This document shows, piece after piece, positions 26,768-35,589 of a stretch of 64,000 nt of DNA. How positions within the stretch are numbered: the stretch's first letter is position 1; each line of letters begins with the position of its first letter. The notes beneath the pieces are model-generated. The model did not search any database and was not told the origin of the DNA. It saw only the letters and a program-made list of their open reading frames with translations. This DNA is from CAZLMG01 sp964560765 (GTDB taxonomy: Bacteria > Bdellovibrionota_B > Oligoflexia > Oligoflexales > CAZLMG01). The DNA lies in NCBI GenBank assembly GCA_964560765.1, contig CAZLMG010000007.1:108906-172905 (forward strand), given 5' to 3'. A program made the position numbers and the translations under genes.

Positions 26768-27381
26768 GATTTCTGCGTGTAGGCTGTGCCGCAGCCGTCT
26801 TGCTGGGGCTGGCTGCATGTGTTTCCTCTGGCGATGAGTCGGCAGACTTCGACGCCAGCCATCTTCTGCCGCTCATAGAGCCGATTACAAAAATTCCTCA
26901 GGCCGCCCCCGCTAAAGAGCTCGGCGCGTTACCGGAAATGGCGGAGTTTGATCCAGGGCTGGTCATGATGTCGCGAATTGACCGTCCCCGAGCCGAGGTG
27001 CGGCTAGGCCCCGGGCCGGATTATCCGCTATCAGATGCGGTGCTGACGCAAGACCTGCAAGTCATCACCTGGCAAAAGGTGGGAGTGTGGCAGAAGATCG
27101 TAACTTTGAACGGTGAAATTCAAGGTTGGGTACATAGCGCGGCTCTTGGTAAAATGTCCGTCAACCAACAGCGACTAAAACTGAAGGTTGCCACGTTTCC
27201 GATCGTGTCTCTAGTTCGAGATGTAACAGCTGTCTTTGACTACGCATCGGCAGAAGAGGTGCAGGTGGTGTGGCCGCGGGGTACTATGTACGTCATGCTT
27301 ATGGAAAATTCGCGTAGGAAACTCCTGTGGGTCAAGAACACAAACTCAGTCGCATGGATCAATCGAGAGGACGCGCAATGA
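26764..27381 (+). CDS. SH3-like domain lipoprotein
   Basis: A 205-residue predicted lipoprotein (signal ending LGLAAC, Cys19). Residues about 75-125 (RAEVRLGPGPDYPLSDAVL... WQKIVTLNGEIQGWVHSAAL) match the bacterial SH3-like fold, with the R-x-GPG-x-x-Y and GWVH features. A second similar beta segment (LVRDVTAVFDYAS... LLWVKNTNSVAWINRED) suggests two tandem SH3-like units. Such domains often bind peptidoglycan or protein partners. Both ends overlap neighbours as ATGA. Confidence 0.85.
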   Translation: MRFLRVGCAAAVLLGLAACVSSGDESADFDASHLLPLIEPITKIPQAAPAKELGALPEMAEFDPGLVMMSRIDRPRAEVRLGPGPDYPLSDAVLTQDLQVITWQKVGVWQKIVTLNGEIQGWVHSAALGKMSVNQQRLKLKVATFPIVSLVRDVTAVFDYASAEEVQVVWPRGTMYVMLMENSRRKLLWVKNTNSVAWINREDAQ

Positions 27382-27794
27382 TGCTCGGTAAGTTGATGGT
27401 TGTAGGGCTCATTCCCGCTCTAATGTCTTGTGCCACGGGTATTTCTGGCAAGCTGATATCGGAAAACGGTGATCCAATAGCGGTGGCGGACGGGCGAGTC
27501 AACATCTCCAAACTTGGCGGTACCAACGAAAGCAGGGCTACAGAGGCGGTGCGAATCGCTAAAGATGGCTCCTTCGCCTCAACCGGTGACCTTTCGGAGG
27601 GGAGCTACCTCGTTGAAGCACTTGTTCCTGGCTACTCACCGGCATCGGCAACCGTCGAACTCAGCAAGGCGCAAGATTTAGTGCTCAAGTTAAGACCGAT
27701 AGCTCCCGTGCAAACGAAGACGATAGGAACTGGCGAGGGGGTAGAATTCAGCCGAGGATCTGGCGCAGCAGACTTGATGCCTCCAAACTTCTAG
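27378..27794 (+). CDS. Small lipoprotein with carboxypeptidase-regulatory-like domain
   Basis: From the ATG at 27378 (overlapping the previous stop, GAGAGG upstream) it is 138 residues. The signal ends ALMSC (Cys18). The mature part (GKLISENGDPIAVADGRVNISKL... GDLSEGSYLVEALVPGYSPASATVELSK) has the G.V...G.P...A.V.... pattern of CarboxypepD_reg/SpaA-like beta-sandwich folds, which act as structural modules. The shorter frame start is chosen because upstream Mets would precede the signal. Confidence 0.8.
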   Translation: MMLGKLMVVGLIPALMSCATGISGKLISENGDPIAVADGRVNISKLGGTNESRATEAVRIAKDGSFASTGDLSEGSYLVEALVPGYSPASATVELSKAQDLVLKLRPIAPVQTKTIGTGEGVEFSRGSGAADLMPPNF

Positions 27795-27815
27795 CTCCGA
27801 GTGAGGACATGACCG

Positions 27816-30716
27816 ATGTACCAGAGAACTAAATTGAAGTTGCTGAACGTGTTGTTGTCTGCGGGCCTAGCGCTGCCGGGTTGCTTTCAGCAAGAAACCA
27901 AGGTTTCACTTGAAATTGAAGTGAAGTCCAATCAGGGAGAGCCCATTGCCGAAGCAGTCATTCGCGTCAATGGTCAGCAGGTCGGTACTAGCGATCGAGT
28001 GGGACGCTTCGCAGGTGATTTGCAACTTCCCAAAGAGTCCCGGCAAAAACTAGAGATCATCAAAGAGAGCGAAGAATTCTACTATGCGCCGTACTTCGAC
28101 AGCTTTACTGTGTCGACAGATGACGCTCAGATTCAGCGAGTACAAGCGACCCTCTATTTCGTGCCCAAGCCAAATGCAGAGGAAGAGCGCAAAGTAGAGG
28201 AAAGTCTTGCTACCGTCCAAGCGTCAAGTGCAGTCGCAACCACAGAAGCCGCCAATGCGAGCGCCCCCTTGAATGAAAAGGCCGAGAAGGCGCAAGATGC
28301 TGCGACGGTACCCGCGCAGGAATCACCGGTTCTGAGTCACGTTGATAGTGTTGACAAGGACGGCGCGCCAGCAGAAAAGTCACGCCCAAAATCTGAAACA
28401 CTGCCGGAAAGGATCGTCTTTAATATCCACGTGTATTCAGGGAAAAATCCAGTAGCCAATGCCAACGTCCGAATCGGCGATGACGCTCGCGGCAAATTTG
28501 ATGATGGCTGCATCACCAATGAGCGCGGCCGCTGCGCGCTTCGCATTTATCGCGATCAGTATCCAAATCCCACACCAATCATGGTCTCTGCCAAGAGCTA
28601 TCAGAGTCAGAGGCAGAATGTGAATTTAGCATCAGGGGGAATGTATCGCTTCAATTTGCCGCGAGGCGAGATGATCGATATCTTCGCTACTCTTCAGACA
28701 TTTCAATATCTAAAAGGGTTGGCTGGCGTTGAGGTTTTTGTAAAGGGCGAGCGGGTTGGCGAAACTGACAGTCTAGGTCACTTCGGATACCTATATCGTG
28801 GGTCGAAATCAGATCTTCTCGACATAATGTTGAAGTCAAAGAATGCGCTGCCGGATTCATTTGAAACGGACTTTGTTGTCGCGGGTCCCATGAATCTTGT
28901 TCGTCACTATACGCCAAAGGCTCCGCCGCCAGTGAAGCTAGCGCTGTGGGATGTGAAACTTGCGGGAGAATTGATGGGTGAAGCCAAGCCTTCAGACCTA
29001 AAGGATATTGAAAATGATTTGCGGGAAGCTGTGAACAAGGGATTTTACTCCAACGCAGCCTTTCAATCCGTGGAATACAGCAAAGTTGCCGAGGCAGCCC
29101 GTACTGCGGGGGTATCGTTATCTCAGATTCTCACTAAAGGCTGGCAATCAACAGAATTAAAGGCACATCTCAATGCGGTGTTGCTACCAACTATCATTAT
29201 GAGCGGCGAACAGCATCTTGAGCTATCGTTGATTGATAGCCATGGCAACATTCTGGCCGCTGCAAAGGAGCGGTTAGTCGGTTCTGGTGATAAACGGACG
29301 ATGATGGCGACGGTGGCCAAGGTTGCTGAGAAAATTATTGAGGCATTCCCGTTTGAAGGCGCTGTTATTGGTAAAGAAAGTGAACTCATTCGCATAAACC
29401 TGGGATTCAACTCCGGGCGCGGAGTGCAAGTTGGCGACGAACTGGATGTCTATGGGACGCAGCTCGATAAGCTCGGGCGCCAGCAACTGCATGCCAAAAC
29501 AGCACGGATCAAGGTTACCAAAGTCGGTGGTGATGAAAGCACGGCTAAAGTCATCTCGACGTCGGCTCGATCAGTTGTTGATCGTGGCGACTTGGTTGTG
29601 ATGCGGGGGGCGCCATCTCGCGAGGGTCTCGGAGGCGAGGTACATGTTACGGGTACCGATACAACTGGCATGTCGAAAGGGATCGCTCAAGCAAACATCT
29701 ATTTTAATGAGTTCTGGATCGGATCAACGGATGAGACCGGGAGATTGAAGGTGCCTGCCGGCGTTGCTGGCAAGCACGGACTCGTGCGTATTATCAAGCA
29801 TGGGTATCGAGATTTTGCCCGAGAAATGACGCTTGATGGACGCAAGCGCAGCGACGTGCAAGTCACGCGTGAGTCTTCATATCTTCAAGTGGAATCGGAA
29901 CCCGCAGGCGCTGCAGTGGCGCTGGACGGCAAAGTTGTCGGCAATACCCCCATCCGGGTGCCAATTCCTGTGGCCGTGGGGTTTGTGAAGGTGAAAATCG
30001 GAGGGCTTGAAGGCTACAAGGACTTTGTCCAGGTCATGGAATTTGATCAAGGTACGCTTGACCTGACCGCTGGACAGGCTATCAAGCTCGAGCGTGACTT
30101 ACTGGGGCCCGCTCGACGGTCAGCAACAGCAGGGCGCTTTCCTGAAGCAGCGGAGCTTTATTCGAAAATTCCGGAGACGCATTCAGACTACTTACTTTCA
30201 CAGCATGAGCTTGGCGAGATCCTCCTATTGCAGATGAAGCAGCCGGCTGCCGCAGCCGGTGCGTTTGCGCGTGTGACAAGTCAAGAAGCCGTCAGAGACT
30301 TTGTCGATAAGCGATTCATTGGCTCTCATATTAATGAGGGGATCGCGCTGGTTCTCGCGGCGGAACTGCTGGCGACGAGTGAGCCCGCAGCGGCAAGAGC
30401 GCACTTGGCCAAAGCCAGTGAAGTTCTGGCCCGTGTTGCGCCGCAGATTCGGTTTGTCTCCGCGAACGAACACCCACGCGCGGCCCACAATGTCGGATAT
30501 TATCAGGCCCTATCTTTGCATCGAATGTGGTTGATGGACAGCAATGAAGCGATGGTATCGCCAACTGCGCTAGCATGGAGAGAGTACATGGAGGGTGCGA
30601 CCAAGGTAGTTCCCCCAGCAAGCGGTCAGGAAAACTACCGCGAACATGCTGAAGTTTACTACAACCAGGTACGCGCTCTTTTAGAGAATATGCCGCAGAG
30701 CGTCGCCAACAAATAG
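27816..30716 (+). CDS. Large multi-domain lipoprotein with PEGA domain
   Basis: A 966-residue predicted lipoprotein (signal ending GLALPGC, Cys23). In order: a carboxypeptidase-regulatory-like domain (about 30-115), an Ala/Glu-rich linker, a second such domain (about 195-290), a third around 290-360, a mixed region at 370-510, then a FlgT-C-like segment around 515-600 (INLGFNSGRGVQVGDELDVYG). Next come another regulatory-like fold, a PEGA domain near 686-760 (LQVESEPAGAAVALDGKVVGNTP) and helical TPR-like repeats to about 880. PEGA and regulatory-like folds are surface or periplasmic scaffolds. It looks like the hub of the operon's complex. No enzyme motif seen. Confidence 0.83.
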   Translation: MYQRTKLKLLNVLLSAGLALPGCFQQETKVSLEIEVKSNQGEPIAEAVIRVNGQQVGTSDRVGRFAGDLQLPKESRQKLEIIKESEEFYYAPYFDSFTVSTDDAQIQRVQATLYFVPKPNAEEERKVEESLATVQASSAVATTEAANASAPLNEKAEKAQDAATVPAQESPVLSHVDSVDKDGAPAEKSRPKSETLPERIVFNIHVYSGKNPVANANVRIGDDARGKFDDGCITNERGRCALRIYRDQYPNPTPIMVSAKSYQSQRQNVNLASGGMYRFNLPRGEMIDIFATLQTFQYLKGLAGVEVFVKGERVGETDSLGHFGYLYRGSKSDLLDIMLKSKNALPDSFETDFVVAGPMNLVRHYTPKAPPPVKLALWDVKLAGELMGEAKPSDLKDIENDLREAVNKGFYSNAAFQSVEYSKVAEAARTAGVSLSQILTKGWQSTELKAHLNAVLLPTIIMSGEQHLELSLIDSHGNILAAAKERLVGSGDKRTMMATVAKVAEKIIEAFPFEGAVIGKESELIRINLGFNSGRGVQVGDELDVYGTQLDKLGRQQLHAKTARIKVTKVGGDESTAKVISTSARSVVDRGDLVVMRGAPSREGLGGEVHVTGTDTTGMSKGIAQANIYFNEFWIGSTDETGRLKVPAGVAGKHGLVRIIKHGYRDFAREMTLDGRKRSDVQVTRESSYLQVESEPAGAAVALDGKVVGNTPIRVPIPVAVGFVKVKIGGLEGYKDFVQVMEFDQGTLDLTAGQAIKLERDLLGPARRSATAGRFPEAAELYSKIPETHSDYLLSQHELGEILLLQMKQPAAAAGAFARVTSQEAVRDFVDKRFIGSHINEGIALVLAAELLATSEPAAARAHLAKASEVLARVAPQIRFVSANEHPRAAHNVGYYQALSLHRMWLMDSNEAMVSPTALAWREYMEGATKVVPPASGQENYREHAEVYYNQVRALLENMPQSVANK

Positions 30717-30726
30717 GCGGATACGC

Positions 30727-32058
30727 ATGCTACCATTGCCGACTTTGGGTTTTCTGGGTCTTGCCGTGCTTCTATCGACCGGCTGTGCTTGGAAAGCCTC
30801 CATTCTCGACGGAGGCTCCGGGCCACCCCTAACGAAGTTTCGGGCCTCCGATGGTAAATATTTTCCCGAGTTTCTACTCAATTTTTTTCCAGGAGCCGCG
30901 CACTTCTCCAGGGAGCTCCCTCGCCTCGAGTCGGCTCGCTCCGATATGCAGCTCATTGAAGTCAAGCGATTGGACGAGAGAAACCCCTCGTACAACGAAG
31001 CCAACTTGAGTTGGTCAGCCGACGGAGTCTATCTTAGCTTTGAGTCGATTACGGCCAATCAGCGCAAGATCCTGGTCAAAGACATTCTAGGTAACTACGT
31101 CAAGGAACTTTTGGTGGTGCCGCGTGGTCAGGGTAACTTCTTGGACGGAATGGTCGCTCGCTCGATCCAATCATATAACTCAGGACTGAGCTGGTCGCGA
31201 GACAGCACGCGATTTGCCTTTATGTCGAACGGTGGCGTGGGCGAATACAACGTCTATGTAGGTGCCGTTGGTAGTAAGGAAGAAGCGGTTGCCAAGAGTT
31301 CTGCAAAGGATGGGTACGCGAATTGGAGCCCGAATTCGAACGAGTTGGTGTTTGTCAGTGGTCGATCGGGGGGCGGGGATCTCTATCTGTTGGATCTCGC
31401 ACGGGGTGACGTCCAGCGACTGACGACTTCATCTGATGTAGATCTTTTTCCCCAGTGGTTTCCGAAAGGAAATCGGATTGTCTATTCCAGCGGCGACGCA
31501 CTGAATCACGATATTCTGCTGCTTGAGCGGAATGCTGCCGGGTCATGGCAGCAGCCCGTCCGACTGACGCGTTGGCAGCGTGACGATTTGCGTCCGACAG
31601 TATCGCCTGATGGCAAGTGGGTCGCTTTTTATGCGGATAGCGGCGAGGCAGATAAGTACTCAGAGGAGCGCCGGTGGAACATCTATGTGATTCCTTTGAC
31701 GGAAGGTACGCCACGCACATTCGAGGATTGGGCCTTGGCGGGCATGAAGGTAGCCGAAGATGTCGTTGTCGATCTGAATACTGGCCCCGCCTGGAGTCCC
31801 GACAGCCGTAAGTTATTTTATGTCAAACGCGATCCGAACGAGTTCAACCCCATCTACGGATGTGATCTGTTTTCTGGACGGCAATACAAGTTTGCGACGG
31901 GAACGCGCATGAATCGTGATATTCTGGTGTCGAGACTTGGTGTGTTGAGCTTTCGTGCGCAGGTGGGTGTTTGGGACCGCGTATTTCTGGCGCTAACGAA
32001 TCAAGGCGTACAGCTGCAGAGCAGTCAATATGCCCCAAGTAAGATTCACTATTTGTAA
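30727..32058 (+). CDS. TolB-like beta-propeller lipoprotein
   Basis: A 443-residue predicted lipoprotein (VLLSTGC, Cys20). It contains at least five WD40-like/PD40 repeats with the S-x-DG/DS-x-x-(L/F)-x-F signature: LSWSADGVYLSFES, LSWSRDSTRFAFMS, ANWSPNSNELVFVS, PTVSPDGKWVAFYA and PAWSPDSRKLFYV. That is the propeller of TolB. True TolB is periplasmic rather than a lipoprotein and carries an N-terminal alpha/beta domain, which is missing here, and no tol-pal genes are adjacent. So this is a paralogue, probably a protein-interaction platform. It starts 10 bases after the PEGA gene. Confidence 0.87.
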   Translation: MLPLPTLGFLGLAVLLSTGCAWKASILDGGSGPPLTKFRASDGKYFPEFLLNFFPGAAHFSRELPRLESARSDMQLIEVKRLDERNPSYNEANLSWSADGVYLSFESITANQRKILVKDILGNYVKELLVVPRGQGNFLDGMVARSIQSYNSGLSWSRDSTRFAFMSNGGVGEYNVYVGAVGSKEEAVAKSSAKDGYANWSPNSNELVFVSGRSGGGDLYLLDLARGDVQRLTTSSDVDLFPQWFPKGNRIVYSSGDALNHDILLLERNAAGSWQQPVRLTRWQRDDLRPTVSPDGKWVAFYADSGEADKYSEERRWNIYVIPLTEGTPRTFEDWALAGMKVAEDVVVDLNTGPAWSPDSRKLFYVKRDPNEFNPIYGCDLFSGRQYKFATGTRMNRDILVSRLGVLSFRAQVGVWDRVFLALTNQGVQLQSSQYAPSKIHYL

Positions 32059-32093
32059 GATATTATCTAGAAAGTAAAAAAGGTGTGGCTGTT

Positions 32094-33680
32094 ATGAGAA
32101 CTGCGGTTTTAATGGCGACATTTGGCCTCTTGGTTGATGCGAGTGCGTCCTTTGCAGCTAAGCCAAGTTCAGACCTAGTGTATGGGGAAACCGGTCGGCT
32201 CGATGGCTTTGATCCTTATACGGGACACGAAGCATCCGGACGTCGTCTTTCAGATCTGCTGTTTGAATCCCTGATGACGGTAGGACCAGGCGGTCAATAT
32301 GAGCCTCAATTAGCGACGTCATGGCAAGTTAGCAAAGATCGAACATCCGTCGTTTTTGAACTCAAAAAGGGCGTCTTTTGGCATGTTACAGGTTCAAATG
32401 CGCCGCAGCCTTTTACGGCCAAGGATGTCGTCACCACAGTGCGACTGCTAACATCGGCGGAAAGCGAGATTCCTAATCGCGAGCGATTCCTGATCATCGA
32501 CCAAGCGATTCCTCGCGGCGAGAATCAAGTTGAAATTCGCCTGCGACGCGCCATGCTTGATCCATTGCGAGCCATGCTATTCAAAGTTCTACCATCCCAT
32601 ATTTTGGGGGCTGCTCCAGCTCTGAAGCGTGGCAGTGAATTCGCCAGCAAGCCGGTTGGTACGGGTCCCTACTCATTTGTTTCGGCCAATCCTCAAGGCG
32701 AGGTAGTTCTGCAAGCAAATGACCGTCATCATTCAGGTAAGCCTGCGATCGGTCGTGTCGTCATGAAATCCTATGCAGACCAGAATGTAATGGCACAGTC
32801 TCTCATGTTCAATTCACTTGATTTGATCACCTATGTGAGTCCGCGCGACCTTTCCGAAATTTCTGGCGATCGAAAGCTTGGTCTGATTCCCTATGATGCG
32901 CTTTCTTTTTCATTCTTTGCTTTCAACACCAGTCGCGGCATCTTGCGCGATCGTCGCGTTAGGCAGGCGCTCAGCTTGGCCGTCAATCGCCAGGAAATGC
33001 TAGATGCATTTTTTCAGGGCAAGGGTCGGCTGATTTCTGGGCCGTTTCCGCCAACGAGTTGGGCATACAACTTGGATGTGAAAAGCATGACCTTCGATGT
33101 AGAGCGAGCAAAGCAGCTATTGCAAAACGCCGGGCTCAAGGATGCGAATAAGGACGGGATCCTAGAAGGCCCGGGCGGAGATCCCATTAAATTGCTATTT
33201 GCTGTTCCCCTCGCTGGCGAGAGCGAAATGGTGAAGCGAATCGTTCTAGCGTTTCAAGGCTACCTGCAACAGGTTGGTATCTCGGTGGAACTTCAGTTCA
33301 TGGACTGGCTAGTTTGGAAGAAGCGCATCCTAGGCGAACATGACTATGACATGACGATTGCTTCATGGAGCTTCGATGATGCGAGCAATATCACCAGCCT
33401 TTTTCATAGCTCCAGTGCAACTCCCTACGGAAATAATTTTGTCGTGTATCGTAATCCTCGCGTGGATGCACTGTTGACCGAAGCCGATGCAACCAATGAC
33501 TTTGATAAACGTAGGGCCATTTATCAGAAGCTACACGCAACGCTGGCTGACGAAGCGCCATACATTTATCTCTGGACCCTCCAGCATCATGCGGCCCACA
33601 ACGTTCGCGTATCTGGGGTGCGAGTTGAGCCATTTTCTTTCTTTCGCCACATTCTTTCCTGGAAGATGGAGGCAAAGTAA
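32094..33680 (+). CDS. Extracellular solute-binding protein family 5 (oligopeptide-type), orphan
   Basis: A 528-residue exported protein with a cleavable signal (about 24 residues, ending SASFAA) and no lipobox. Family 5 features are clear: LFESLMTVGPGGQYEPQLATSW, FELKKGVFWH, PVGTGPYSF, RDRRVRQALSLAVNR and the C-terminal HATLADEAPYIYLW. Such proteins normally deliver peptides, nickel or sugars to an ABC permease, but no permease or ATPase genes are nearby. AAGGTG sits at 9 bases from the ATG; a GTG three codons earlier would sit on that site. Its stop overlaps the PilZ gene start by one base. Confidence 0.9.
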   Translation: MRTAVLMATFGLLVDASASFAAKPSSDLVYGETGRLDGFDPYTGHEASGRRLSDLLFESLMTVGPGGQYEPQLATSWQVSKDRTSVVFELKKGVFWHVTGSNAPQPFTAKDVVTTVRLLTSAESEIPNRERFLIIDQAIPRGENQVEIRLRRAMLDPLRAMLFKVLPSHILGAAPALKRGSEFASKPVGTGPYSFVSANPQGEVVLQANDRHHSGKPAIGRVVMKSYADQNVMAQSLMFNSLDLITYVSPRDLSEISGDRKLGLIPYDALSFSFFAFNTSRGILRDRRVRQALSLAVNRQEMLDAFFQGKGRLISGPFPPTSWAYNLDVKSMTFDVERAKQLLQNAGLKDANKDGILEGPGGDPIKLLFAVPLAGESEMVKRIVLAFQGYLQQVGISVELQFMDWLVWKKRILGEHDYDMTIASWSFDDASNITSLFHSSSATPYGNNFVVYRNPRVDALLTEADATNDFDKRRAIYQKLHATLADEAPYIYLWTLQHHAAHNVRVSGVRVEPFSFFRHILSWKMEAK

Positions 33681-34639
33681 TGTCCACCATTTCGAAGTTT
33701 AGTAAGAGGAAAGATCAGCCGGAAGCGTCGCCAAAGAAGGATAAGTTGCCCGCAAAAAAAGGCGAAAAGGGTGACGAGCTACAAGACGAAGAGCGAAAGG
33801 GCGAGAACTCGTTAACGGACTATCTCCAGGCTCCGCGAAAAAAGCGAAAAAACTATGTGATGATGTGTATGCGCGAGACGTTTGATGCGGACCTGCATCT
33901 GAATATCGTTAATTTTGTTCATTCAAACTTTCCCCAATATGCGATTACGACTCCAAAGTCGCTTGGCGAGATGCAGCGTCAGCTTAACCGAGCGATTTCA
34001 TTGCTTATCATTGACGATGAATTTGATTCGATGGATAAAGTGCTGCAGATGGTTCAGGTGCTCAAGACAAAGCGCCGCAAGGACCAGGTTCCTGTGTTGT
34101 TTTTCTCGCGCAATACGGATGAGTTAATTAAGTCATATCACAAGCGCCTGCTGCAGTATCACGAGCTCGATGAGATGGTTCCTTATGACCGCTTAAGTAA
34201 CGTGCAAGTTATGTCGCGGGTCCGGGTAGGTCTCGAGCAGAAGAATCGCCGAAAGAGCCGCCGCTATACAGTCGATATTCCTCTGAGTCTGTTTCATCTG
34301 CAGGGAAATCGAATGATGACTGGGCGCATCGTTGATCTCAGCGTCCACGGGGCCAAGCTGGTCACGGATGAAGAAAATTTCGTCTTTCGACTTGGCGATC
34401 AGTTAAAGCTGCATATACCTATTTCCGAGTTCGTTCTGCCTTTGGAGGGCGACTTTCTCAGACTATCCGCAAAGGTGCGGCGAGTCTTCATATCCGGAAA
34501 TGACGCGGGGATTAGCTTCGAGCACATGTCAGACAATCAGTTTTTGCAGCTGACAAAGTATCTGACGTCGTTAGTAAACCATCAGATCTTGCGTAATCAG
34601 CGCTTGTCAGCGCAGGCGAAATTGTCGGCGCGTCGTTAG
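33680..34639 (+). CDS. PilZ-domain protein with receiver-like N-terminal domain
   Basis: A 319-residue cytoplasmic protein. After a charged 50-residue lead, residues about 57-190 resemble a response-regulator receiver (LLIIDDEFDS, then VPVLFFSRNT), but the usual phospho-acceptor/Lys pattern is not clear. Residues about 195-300 form a PilZ domain: the R-x-x-x-R lead is present in NRRKSRRYTVDIP and D-x-S-x-x-G as DLSVHGAKL, both needed for cyclic-di-GMP binding. I infer a second-messenger sensor. It overlaps the binding-protein gene (TAATG) and ends the operon, and overlaps the convergent acyltransferase by 4 bases. Confidence 0.82.
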   Translation: MSTISKFSKRKDQPEASPKKDKLPAKKGEKGDELQDEERKGENSLTDYLQAPRKKRKNYVMMCMRETFDADLHLNIVNFVHSNFPQYAITTPKSLGEMQRQLNRAISLLIIDDEFDSMDKVLQMVQVLKTKRRKDQVPVLFFSRNTDELIKSYHKRLLQYHELDEMVPYDRLSNVQVMSRVRVGLEQKNRRKSRRYTVDIPLSLFHLQGNRMMTGRIVDLSVHGAKLVTDEENFVFRLGDQLKLHIPISEFVLPLEGDFLRLSAKVRRVFISGNDAGISFEHMSDNQFLQLTKYLTSLVNHQILRNQRLSAQAKLSARR

Positions 34640-35436
34640 CGACGCCGAGCCTTGGGGCGGTGCGCAATAGCCCTTCCAATCAACTTTTGCATTTCTTCGA
34701 CGACCTTGGCGTGCAAATCTTCGACCTGCTGATCGGCCACTGCGGGGTCGTCGCTCATCTTTGGTGGTTTGATTGGTTTACTGACGAAATGAATGAGGTG
34801 AACGGGACGCGGAATTGGAGTGAAGCCCAGTCCGCGCGCCAAAAACAATGGCACCCGAAAATTCTTGTACGCCCATTTCGTAACAGGGTTGTCATACACT
34901 TCGTACAAGTCGTCTGCCTTCGGGCATGCCGCCAAAATGATGGGCGAATGCGTCTCTAGGGCGACGCGCACAAATCCCTTTCGTCGCTCCCACATGATTT
35001 GATAGCGCTCGCTGGAGGGGCGCAAGGCTTCGCGCATTCCCCCGGGGGCGACGCAGACGATATGCCCCGCGCTCAGCAACCTCTTGGCATCATCTCGACC
35101 ACCCTGCACAGCGCCGGTCATATCCATGATCTGTCCAAGGCCTGGGATCTTGAAAAACAGGCGATCAATGAGTGGGCGACTCACGCGGCCTGTTTCCTTA
35201 AAAAGCTTATACAGCAGCAAGACAATGTCGTAGGTGGCGAGGCTATGGTTGGAGACGATCAGTGCTGAACCCTGCGCGGGAATGTTCTTCAGTCCAATGA
35301 CTTCATGTTGATGATAAGCCGCAAGACCCTCGGCAAAGGGCAGGAGCGCCCTCATGATGAGATCATTCATTTCGCCGTCAACGCCTCGCACAGCCGGAAG
35401 ACTCCGTTGCAAGTTTTGATTAGAATTAGTGCTCAT
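34636..35436 (-). CDS. PlsC-like lysophospholipid acyltransferase
   Basis: A 266-residue member of the glycerolipid acyltransferase family. The catalytic H-x4-D is NHSLATYD near residue 63, followed by a second block (GAVQGGRDDAKRLL) and VAPGGMREAL near 130, which is typical of the diacylglycerol/1-acylglycerol acyltransferase branch. The C-terminus is basic. It likely acylates a lysolipid at the inner membrane; substrate unknown. The gene stands alone, divergent from the esterase gene and convergent with the PilZ gene, with a 4-base stop overlap. Confidence 0.88.
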   Translation of the reverse strand: MSTNSNQNLQRSLPAVRGVDGEMNDLIMRALLPFAEGLAAYHQHEVIGLKNIPAQGSALIVSNHSLATYDIVLLLYKLFKETGRVSRPLIDRLFFKIPGLGQIMDMTGAVQGGRDDAKRLLSAGHIVCVAPGGMREALRPSSERYQIMWERRKGFVRVALETHSPIILAACPKADDLYEVYDNPVTKWAYKNFRVPLFLARGLGFTPIPRPVHLIHFVSKPIKPPKMSDDPAVADQQVEDLHAKVVEEMQKLIGRAIAHRPKARRR

Positions 35437-35522
35437 TTAATCGGCGAATTCCTGAATAAATTTAGCGGATACCGTAGACGGCGCATGTATGCTTGGGGTT
35501 TCGCCGTCCGTCAAGAAGAAGA

Positions 35523-35542
35523 CCAAAGAAAATTTTCTCTGG
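35523..35542. promoter_or_regulatory. 20-bp near-perfect palindrome in a divergent promoter region
   Basis: CCAAAGAAAATTTTCTCTGG pairs at 9 of 10 positions with its reverse complement. It lies between the divergent acyltransferase and esterase genes, 48 bases before the esterase start, and looks like an operator for a dimeric regulator. Confidence 0.4.
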
Positions 35543-35589
35543 CTCACGTACAATTTCAAAAAGGTGAATTAAGTTAAGGGGGTTAGCTG

